Shown in pieces: positions 57,876-64,000 of a stretch of 64,000 bases of DNA (positions within the stretch are counted from its first letter, which is position 1; each line of letters starts with the position of its first letter). The DNA lies in NCBI GenBank assembly GCA_001799565.1, contig MGTS01000006.1, positions 6,585 through 70,584 of the forward strand. The letters are read 5' to 3'. The DNA comes from Elusimicrobia bacterium GWA2_51_34 (lineage in GTDB: Bacteria > Elusimicrobiota > Elusimicrobia > Elusimicrobiales > UBA9959). Position numbers and translations under genes: made by a program. The notes beneath the pieces are model-generated. The model saw nothing but the letters and a program-made list of their open reading frames with translations, was not told the origin of the DNA and ran no database searches.

Positions 57876-58736
57876 CTATTTTCTGATATCCCTGTGATAC
57901 TTTGAAACCGAGAAACCGCTTTTTGAAAGGGCGCTGGCCACCTGTTCGGCTATAAAAACGCTGCGGTGCCGGCCGCCAGTGCAGCCTATGGCTATAGTCA
58001 GGTAAGATTTGCCTTCTTTTATGTAATACGGCAGTAAAAAATCAATCTGTGCCAGATACTGCTTAAGAAAAAACCTGAAAGCGGGGCGGCGTTTTACATA
58101 GTCGCCCACCGGCGCGTCAAGCCCGGTTTTGTTCTTGAGTGCCGTGACATAATTAGGGTTGGGCAGGAAACGCACATCCATAACAAGGTCCGCGTCAAGC
58201 GGCAGACCGTATTTATAACCGAAGGAAATAACGGACAGCTTCATTTCTTTTGAGCGTTTCAGCTCAAGCATTCCGGAAAGTATCTCTTTCAGCTCGCCAA
58301 GCGTCAGCCTGGAGGTATCTATCACCTTGTTCGCCTTTCCCTTAAGTTCGCAGAGAATTTTCCTCTCCTCTTTTATAGCCGCGGCGACATTTTTGCCCAG
58401 AGGGTGGCGGTGCCGTGTTTCCGAAAATCTCTGAAGAAGCGCGCCGTCGGTGGAATCAAGGAAAATAACTTTGTAGTCAAGACCCAGCGCGCGCAGGCTG
58501 TCAAGCGAGCGGGTAAAGCCCCTGAAAAACCGCCCCTCGCGCATATCCAACCCAAGGGCCACAAAGCGGAAGTGCTTCTGATTTTTTATAAATTCCAGGA
58601 ATTCCGGGATCAGGCCTATCGGCAGATTGTCCACGCAGTAAAAACCGAAGTCTTCAAAACATTTAAGCGCCTGGCTTTTGCCCGCTCCGGACATGCCGGT
58701 AATAATAAAAAGCTTACCACCTGATAGATTTTTCAT
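57876..58736 (-). CDS. rapZ: RNase adapter protein RapZ
   Basis: The 286-residue protein has a Walker A loop (IITGMSGAGKSQALKCFEDFGFYCVDNLP), a Walker B-like region (VALGLDMREGRFF), FSETRHRHPL, and a C-terminal signature TIAIGCTGGRHRSVFIAEQV. RapZ-family proteins bind small RNAs and control glucosamine-6-phosphate synthase in enterobacteria; the role elsewhere is less clear. Linkage to hprK and PTS genes is a widely conserved arrangement. Confidence 0.95.
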   Translation of the reverse strand: MKNLSGGKLFIITGMSGAGKSQALKCFEDFGFYCVDNLPIGLIPEFLEFIKNQKHFRFVALGLDMREGRFFRGFTRSLDSLRALGLDYKVIFLDSTDGALLQRFSETRHRHPLGKNVAAAIKEERKILCELKGKANKVIDTSRLTLGELKEILSGMLELKRSKEMKLSVISFGYKYGLPLDADLVMDVRFLPNPNYVTALKNKTGLDAPVGDYVKRRPAFRFFLKQYLAQIDFLLPYYIKEGKSYLTIAIGCTGGRHRSVFIAEQVASALSKSGFSVSKYHRDIRK

Positions 58737-58742
58737 GCTGTT

Positions 58743-59717
58743 TTAATTGCGGCTGTTTTTTCCCATTTCTTTTATAAGGTTTTCGTTGAATTTTTTAGCC
58801 GTGAAATAACCCTGGTTTTTAAGGCGCTGATTCAGGGCCGCCACCTCTATAAGTACCGCCAGGTTCCGGCCGGGAGTGACCGGCAGCCGCAACGACGGCA
58901 TGGAAACATCAAGCAGGATGATTTCACGCGACTTAAGCCCGGTGCGGTCATAATCGGCAAGGCTTCCCGGGACCACTGTTTCAAGCTGCACATGCATTTC
59001 TATTATGGACTGGTCCATTATGGAGCCCACGCCGAACAGCAGTTCCACGTCTATGATGCCAAGCCCCCTGACTTCCATGTAATGCTTTATATTTTTAGGG
59101 GAATTGCCTACCAGCATATAGCCGATGCGCCTTTTAATTTCTATCACATCATCCGCTATAAGGATATGGCCTCTTTTTAAAAGCTCCAGGGCGCATTCCG
59201 ACTTGCCCACGCCCGAAGCGCCCTGTATGAGCACACCCAGGCCGTAAACATTTACAAGCACCCCGTGCGCGTAAGCGACGGCGGCCAGTTTATCGTCAAG
59301 AAATATGGTAAGTTCCCTGATAAAGGAAGAAGTGTCGGTTGAGCTTGTAAGCAGCGGCACTCCCGCGCGCGCGCAGGCCGATTTTATAACGGGCAGGGGA
59401 CGCAGGCCGCCGGTCACTATCACGCAGGGGATGTCGGAGAAAGCGAACATCTTCCGGAAGTTCGCGCTCACCAGACGTTTGTCTTCTTTCAGACAGTAGG
59501 CATGTTCCCCCTGGCCTATTATCTGTATGCGCTCGGACCGGAACTGCTCCATGTGGCCCGCAATGGCGAGCCCCGGCCGGTTTATCTCGCTGACTACGAT
59601 CTTGCGGGAAAGTTTTTTTGCTCCGCTGATCACCTTCAACCCCAGGATCTTGCCCCTGTATTTCAGCAATTCCGCGATGGTCACCGTTTTTGGGGCGCTG
59701 TGCGTGGTTTCTGTCAT
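58743..59717 (-). CDS. hprK: HPr kinase/phosphorylase
   Basis: The 324-residue protein has an N-terminal regulatory domain, Walker A (GASGVGKS, residues 166-173) and the HprK signature EVRGLGIIDVELLFGVGS, then LRLPVTPGRNLAVLIEVAA. It phosphorylates or dephosphorylates HPr on Ser46 in response to metabolites. It lies 6 bp upstream of rapZ, so the two are probably co-translated. Confidence 0.96.
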   Translation of the reverse strand: MTETTHSAPKTVTIAELLKYRGKILGLKVISGAKKLSRKIVVSEINRPGLAIAGHMEQFRSERIQIIGQGEHAYCLKEDKRLVSANFRKMFAFSDIPCVIVTGGLRPLPVIKSACARAGVPLLTSSTDTSSFIRELTIFLDDKLAAVAYAHGVLVNVYGLGVLIQGASGVGKSECALELLKRGHILIADDVIEIKRRIGYMLVGNSPKNIKHYMEVRGLGIIDVELLFGVGSIMDQSIIEMHVQLETVVPGSLADYDRTGLKSREIILLDVSMPSLRLPVTPGRNLAVLIEVAALNQRLKNQGYFTAKKFNENLIKEMGKNSRN

Positions 59718-59734
59718 TTGATGATTCCGGGGAA

Positions 59735-59775
59735 ACGGAAAAGCAACCGGTTACCGGCCACATTACCGGTTACTT
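59735..59775. repeat. Word-repeat tract (AACCGGTTACCGGCCACATT)
   Basis: The tract carries AACCGGTTACCGG and ATTACCGGTTAC, sharing the word seen at 49505-49545. It lies between the HPF and hprK genes. Confidence 0.7.
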
Positions 59776-59790
59776 GCCGCCTTCTTCGTC

Positions 59791-60309
59791 TTATTTCTTA
59801 ACCGGCTGTAAAAGGCCGTAGGTGCTGTCAAGCCGCTTGAACACCACTCTCACCTGCTTTGACTCTTTATCCATGAAAAGCCAGAAATTATAACCCAGCT
59901 TTTCCATTTCAACCACGGCGTCTTCCCTGCCCTGCGGTTTTATGGGCACATCTTTCACTACCGAAAACCGTATTTCCGGGCCGACCAGCGTGGTAAATTC
60001 GCTGTAATCCATTTCCCTGCCGCGGTGCTCGACATGGCGTTCCTTGTATTTCTTCACCTGTATTCCCATTTTAGACATAACCTTGTCTATGGCGGAATAC
60101 ACATCGTCCGACTGGGCGCTGGCTTTCATTGTCTGGTGACCGGCGTGGACGATGGCTTCGGCCGTGTATATTTTCTTTTCAAGGCTGACCATAGCCTGGG
60201 CCCATACGATATTATCAAGGAATTCGCTAAGCTTTGAAAACCTGGCTTCTATGAAATCCTTTATGGCATCGGTAATTTTAAGTTTCCTGGCTACTATGTG
60301 CACTCTCAT
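59791..60309 (-). CDS. hpf: Ribosome hibernation factor, long HPF
   Basis: The 172-residue protein has an N-terminal S30AE domain (RVHIVARKLKITDAIKDFIEARFSKL; MSKMGIQVKKYKERHVEHR) and a C-terminal dimerisation domain (IKPQGREDAVVEMEKLGYNFWLFMDKES). Long HPF dimerises 70S ribosomes into inactive 100S particles in stationary phase. GGAGG precedes the ATG. It is the first gene upstream of hprK in this direction. Confidence 0.95.
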   Translation of the reverse strand: MRVHIVARKLKITDAIKDFIEARFSKLSEFLDNIVWAQAMVSLEKKIYTAEAIVHAGHQTMKASAQSDDVYSAIDKVMSKMGIQVKKYKERHVEHRGREMDYSEFTTLVGPEIRFSVVKDVPIKPQGREDAVVEMEKLGYNFWLFMDKESKQVRVVFKRLDSTYGLLQPVKK

Positions 60310-60455
60310 GGTTTCCTCCGTAATCGTACAAAACGCTGACTGACTACATATAACTTATTAAATTATGAGTTCTTTTTCAATGACGATGAACTACCGCCAG
60401 AGGGCGCTGAAGGGATTGGCGCCGGCCACCGGTGCGGCGGGCGCAAGCCGGGTAT

Positions 60456-61760
60456 TTATGGGAGAGCGGCGGGCCACGGGGTGGTGATATCCTGCCAGGA
60501 TGTCCTCACCAGCGTGTAATTTGTCGTCAGGATGTCCTGCGCAACAGCCGGATCGTAGTATATTTTACAATGCGAGTTGGAATCTATATTGGCCGTTCCC
60601 TTAACCACTATGGCCCCATGAACCAAGTCGTCGCTGCCTCCGCCATTTGGGAGACTCAGGTTTTTGCCGACATATACGAATCCGTGGATGGCGGGATTTA
60701 TGGATTTGGTAAGACCGGTGGGACGGTAAGTGTTGTTAAGGCTGCCGAAACAGGCCGGAACAGCCGGACTTATGGCATTAAGAGGGGCATCGTAATTATC
60801 CAGATAATAATCCCAGTCATTGCAGTACTGCTTCCAGGCCACTGGCGGAACCGTAGCGGCATAGGAACCCACGGTGGCCTGACTCCCGTTCTTGAACTCC
60901 ATATTGCCCATAATAATAACATTGCCTATGATGGCACTTTTGAAGTTAGTCCAGTTTCCCGCGATATAATACGTCCCCCCGACGAGCGAATTGCAGTTAG
61001 TGCTCCAGTCACCAGGCTGATAATAATGGTTGCCGCAGGGGTCATGAAGGGGATTGGCCGGGTCGGGGCCGATGGCCAGGTCTTTATAACCCTCAGTGTT
61101 TACCGCCGGAAACGGCGGAAGCTGGGTTTGATAAGAATGCCACCACCAGCAGGTGCCCGGGTCGCAGTTGTTACCGCCAGGGCCGTCAGTATCCAATGAG
61201 ACCCCGTTGCTTTGGATGTCGTTGGCGCTCCAGAAGGAGGGATGGTTCTTACCGCCGGTATCCACCGTTTTGGGGCTGGTGACGGCGCCCCACTCAACCT
61301 GTATATTGTTGCCGGTAATGGCAACTCCGTCAGCCGCTACGATACTTATGTTGCCCATGACGGAGTTGGCGTAGACCGCCTTAAGCGCCCGCGTTTCCTT
61401 TAGGTTCTTATCGCGGGCGATGGCGGTGATTACAACCGTCCCCGTCTCCGTGCCGCTGGTAATGCCTATGGTATAAGAGCCGCCGTCAAGATCGGTATAA
61501 GCCGTAGGCGTACTGAGGTCGAACCCTGTCAACGCCTGTCCATTTTTGATGGCTGTCCAGGTGGCAGTGGATTCCGTGACTTTCTGATATCCCCTGTCCA
61601 GCGCCCCTTCCACCAGCTGGAAAGCGTTGGAGTTCTGTGCCTGTTTCATACTCCATTTTGTTTCATTGCGGATATACATAACCATAGCCGGGACAATTAT
61701 GGCCAGCACCGCCAGCAATATAATGGCCCCAACCAGCACCTGACCTTTATTTTTTTCCAT
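60456..61760 (-). CDS. PilX-like pilus-associated protein
   Basis: The 434-residue protein has a short N-terminus and one hydrophobic segment (VLVGAIILLAVLAIIVPAMVMYIRNE), then a helical linker (QNSNAFQLVEGALDRGYQKV), as in PilX-type minor pilus proteins. The rest is a Gly/Asn/Trp-rich extracellular region with several cysteine pairs (CDPGTCWWW). It starts directly after the stop of the pseudopilin gene. Function in assembly or surface contact is inferred. Confidence 0.7.
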   Translation of the reverse strand: MEKNKGQVLVGAIILLAVLAIIVPAMVMYIRNETKWSMKQAQNSNAFQLVEGALDRGYQKVTESTATWTAIKNGQALTGFDLSTPTAYTDLDGGSYTIGITSGTETGTVVITAIARDKNLKETRALKAVYANSVMGNISIVAADGVAITGNNIQVEWGAVTSPKTVDTGGKNHPSFWSANDIQSNGVSLDTDGPGGNNCDPGTCWWWHSYQTQLPPFPAVNTEGYKDLAIGPDPANPLHDPCGNHYYQPGDWSTNCNSLVGGTYYIAGNWTNFKSAIIGNVIIMGNMEFKNGSQATVGSYAATVPPVAWKQYCNDWDYYLDNYDAPLNAISPAVPACFGSLNNTYRPTGLTKSINPAIHGFVYVGKNLSLPNGGGSDDLVHGAIVVKGTANIDSNSHCKIYYDPAVAQDILTTNYTLVRTSWQDITTPWPAALP

Positions 61761-62255
61761 CTAGTTCATGATCCTCACTTTTTGAATTGATAACTGCAGC
61801 GCCTTCTTGCCGCCCCTGTAAGTCGACGACTGCGCGGTGAGTGAGACCGAAATGAGACTGACGTCGTCCGAACGCGGATAAGTGAACGCGATGTAGGCGA
61901 TACTGTTTGAGAGGGTTGAGATGTTGTCTGAAAGCCGCATGTGCAGCTTATTTCCTTCCTGGTAAAAAGAAACGGTCTGGCCCTGAATGCTGGTGAAAGT
62001 GATGCGTGAACAAGACGGCTGATTGGCGGCGGCGTCAATTACCACGGTGCCGCTTTGGCCCTGCCGGATAAAACGATTCATCAGGTCAAGGCTGTGGCGT
62101 ACATCCCGTTGAATGGTATTTCTGGCGCTGGTCTGCCGCCAGAAGTTGGTCATTTGCGTAAGCAGCGGCGCGGACATCCCTCCCACTATCCCTATGATAG
62201 CGACCGTGAGCATCAATTCCAGCAGGGTATAACCTTTTTTAGAATTTATGGCCAT
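61761..62255 (-). CDS. Type IV pilin-like / pseudopilin protein
   Basis: The 164-residue protein has a prepilin-type N-terminus: KKGYTLLELMLTVAIIGIVGGMSAPL, with the cleavage Gly followed by Tyr and Glu+5. The globular part has the PilW/GspJ-like pattern (DVRHSLDLMNRFIRQG; SRITFTSIQGQTVSFYQEGNKLHMRL). It is cut and methylated by a PilD-type peptidase not seen here. Confidence 0.88.
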   Translation of the reverse strand: MAINSKKGYTLLELMLTVAIIGIVGGMSAPLLTQMTNFWRQTSARNTIQRDVRHSLDLMNRFIRQGQSGTVVIDAAANQPSCSRITFTSIQGQTVSFYQEGNKLHMRLSDNISTLSNSIAYIAFTYPRSDDVSLISVSLTAQSSTYRGGKKALQLSIQKVRIMN

Positions 62256-64000
62256 GTAAAATTCTGATCCGGCGTCGCCGCGCCCGCGCCCACGGAAATC
62301 CCTGTTATGAGTTTGCTGGGAGTGGGAGAGGCGGCTATTCCTGTTTTGATATCAACTACGGGATAAAAGAACCGCACATTATACGTGGAGGTGGTGCTGG
62401 CGCGCACTTCCAGGCTATACATTCCATCCGACTTGCTGGAGACGGCGTAGAAAATAGTAAGCGACGGGGACGTGGCGGCGGTAATGGCCGGCATTGGATC
62501 GGGAACGGTACCCGTGCTTGCGACTACCAGAACCCCCGTGGTAATAGGGGAGCCGTTGGCTGAGACGCTCCCCGTAATTGTTCCAAGAGCCCCGATTACA
62601 GTGACAGTACCGGCAAAAACGGTATCGCCCGGAACCGTAACGCTGGACGTAAGAGGCTGGCCCGGAAGCGAAGTGTAGCTTTGAAGCGGATCCAAAATAG
62701 GCGTAATAGTGTACGCCGCCGCCGCGGTGGCCGCAAAGATGTAAAAATACCCCGTATTGTCGGTGGTATCTTCATATACCGCCGTGCCAAGAGTCGCCAG
62801 CACCGGTATATTGGGAAGCGCGCCAAGCCCGGGGGTAACATATCCCTTGATAACTCCGCCCTGCGCGAGGTGGAAGGCGGGTATAGTTGTTACAGCTCCC
62901 TCCGCGATAGTGGCTACCGCGTTGTCGCTGGTGTAACTACCATTGTCCGAATTACAATTGGCGGTAATAACCGTGATCCCTGTAGTCAGGTTCAAAACAT
63001 AAAATCCCTGGGAGTCGGTCCTGCTAGGTGGGGATCCATCGGAAGCGCACATCAGAATCCCGTTTATACGCTTGAAGTAATCGGGACCGACGCCAAAAAC
63101 CATGCCACCGGCGAAACCGCCCATATACGCGGAGCTTAAGACAGTATTATAAAAACCGGAATCCGGCCAGGAAGGAGAGGTTGAGCCGTTGGGAATGGTG
63201 GTAAGCAACCCCTGCGAAACCACGACATTTGAGATCGTCTGACTGGAGTTTTCGGTCATAACCGCCACTGTCCAGGTGCCAGTGGCAACGCCCACTACGG
63301 TAAAAGAGGACATGGCGCACACCTGGCCCTGCGGACCGGTCACGGAATATTCGCAGGATAGCGCCCCGGCGGAATTGCCGTCGTTGGCTAAAACATAAGC
63401 TCCGGTAGAGGGCCTTCCGGAGATTACGGTCTGAGCCGGGCTGGAGGAGTTGAAAGGCCTATAAACAATGCCGCTTGCGGCAGTGTTGTTATAGTAAAAA
63501 TCATTCGCGTTGTTGTCCGTGTCATAAGCCCGGCCGTAGGTTATTCCCACGGCACAGGCAGAAGAAAATCGCACGATTTGATTCCCTGCCTGCATCCCAT
63601 CAAAGCCGTTCGCCGTGTTATTTGGGATTGAAGTTCCTTCACAAAACCCTGGATCTACGCAGGCATCATTATTATTATCATTCCACCCCACGGTGTCATA
63701 GGAAGCATTGTCTAAGTAATTGCTTAAGCGTATAGCGCCGGCCCGGTTATTATCCAGATGATCGGGAAAGGTTGGAATAGTGTCGCAACCGGCGGCCGAG
63801 CCGAAGCAGGCGTCGGCGTTGATCATGGAACCATTGATCATGAATGCCGTTGCGCTGGCCAGCAGGTAATAGCTGCCCGAAGGCACGTAGGTACTTATAA
63901 ACACAAAGTTAAATGCGCCGTGGGCGCGGTCCTGCCCGGCCGCCTCACAATCGTAATCGATGCGGATATTCGGATTGCCGGTCACGCCGATATTGATTGG
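62246..64000 (-). CDS. Large extracellular repeat protein, 5' end beyond the window
   Basis: At least 584 codons are open to the right edge, with no start needed inside the window (a GTG at 63985 is internal). The visible N-terminal part has a lamin-tail-like unit (IRLSNYLDNASYDTVGWNDNNNDACVDPGFCEGTSIPNN). The later part is carboxypeptidase-regulatory-like beta units (GVIKGYVTPGLGALPNIPVLATLG; ITGSVSANGSPITTGVLVVAST). It is Ser/Thr/Gly-rich. It overlaps the pseudopilin gene by 10 bp. A secreted or surface role is likely. Confidence 0.75.
   Translation of the reverse strand, partial: PINIGVTGNPNIRIDYDCEAAGQDRAHGAFNFVFISTYVPSGSYYLLASATAFMINGSMINADACFGSAAGCDTIPTFPDHLDNNRAGAIRLSNYLDNASYDTVGWNDNNNDACVDPGFCEGTSIPNNTANGFDGMQAGNQIVRFSSACAVGITYGRAYDTDNNANDFYYNNTAASGIVYRPFNSSSPAQTVISGRPSTGAYVLANDGNSAGALSCEYSVTGPQGQVCAMSSFTVVGVATGTWTVAVMTENSSQTISNVVVSQGLLTTIPNGSTSPSWPDSGFYNTVLSSAYMGGFAGGMVFGVGPDYFKRINGILMCASDGSPPSRTDSQGFYVLNLTTGITVITANCNSDNGSYTSDNAVATIAEGAVTTIPAFHLAQGGVIKGYVTPGLGALPNIPVLATLGTAVYEDTTDNTGYFYIFAATAAAAYTITPILDPLQSYTSLPGQPLTSSVTVPGDTVFAGTVTVIGALGTITGSVSANGSPITTGVLVVASTGTVPDPMPAITAATSPSLTIFYAVSSKSDGMYSLEVRASTTSTYNVRFFYPVVDIKTGIAASPTPSKLITGISVGAGAATPDQNFTWP

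Overview
This 64 kb window looks like a chromosomal segment of an uncultured Gram-negative bacterium, and the gene set fits an Elusimicrobiota or Omnitrophota-like lineage. The evidence is outer-membrane barrels and an Omp85 protein, a PorV-type protein, pseudopilins, a mannose-type PTS with HPr kinase and RapZ, a tungsten/molybdenum AOR enzyme, and many multi-domain sensor kinases. The lineage is inferred from gene content only; no rRNA or tRNA gene was recognised.

Layout. 1-2345: collagen-like surface protein, PorV-like protein and a FlgD-Ig-tailed secreted protein. 2481-8782: three NarL-type response regulators (one without its output domain) and a giant CheB-CheR-PAS histidine kinase. 8865-14358: envelope proteins (Omp85, small barrels, AI-2E transporter, holin-like) and two small exported proteins sharing an unnamed C-terminal motif. 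14781-21282: OPA transporter, pseudouridine synthase, mechanosensitive-type channel, a secreted metzincin-like protein, cNMP-binding protein and cyclophilin. 21471-27581: SRAP, CheY, HtpX, histidine kinase, thioesterase, FKBP, a 60-residue histone-fold protein and DNA polymerase IV. 27605-35203: MoaD-like, AOR, MogA-like and MoeA genes, interrupted by an AT-rich four-gene block (30512-33924) with a CsgG/TPR protein, a PD-(D/E)XK-like protein and DUF3800. 35325-49475: YceH, RecG, a decaying two-component locus, CCA nucleotidyltransferase, a fold-type II PLP enzyme, a RecD-like helicase, a zinc-ribbon protein and MetF. 49559-60309: LepB, LepA and a PTS superlocus (EI, HPr, IID, IIC, IIB, IIA, RapZ, HprK, HPF). 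60456-64000: pseudopilin locus.

Working together. The PTS genes make a full sugar phosphorelay: EI to HPr His15, to IIA His9, to IIB His14, to the IIC/IID channel. HprK acts on HPr Ser46. AOR, MoaD, MogA and MoeA form a pterin-cofactor enzyme module.

The most unusual signal is non-coding. About twenty intergenic gaps hold degenerate tandem 7-10 bp words on one arm and their reverse complement on the other, with different words at different sites. A 19-bp core (AGATACGGCTATTGCCATA) recurs at several sites. A 670-bp island at 46925-47600 nests many GC-rich hairpins inside a 28-bp inverted repeat. Palindromic elements have also entered coding sequence in frame, in the PTS IID gene and in cca, and a related word forms part of the PorV signal peptide. 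One stem-loop in the IID insertion closely matches a hairpin in the intergenic island.
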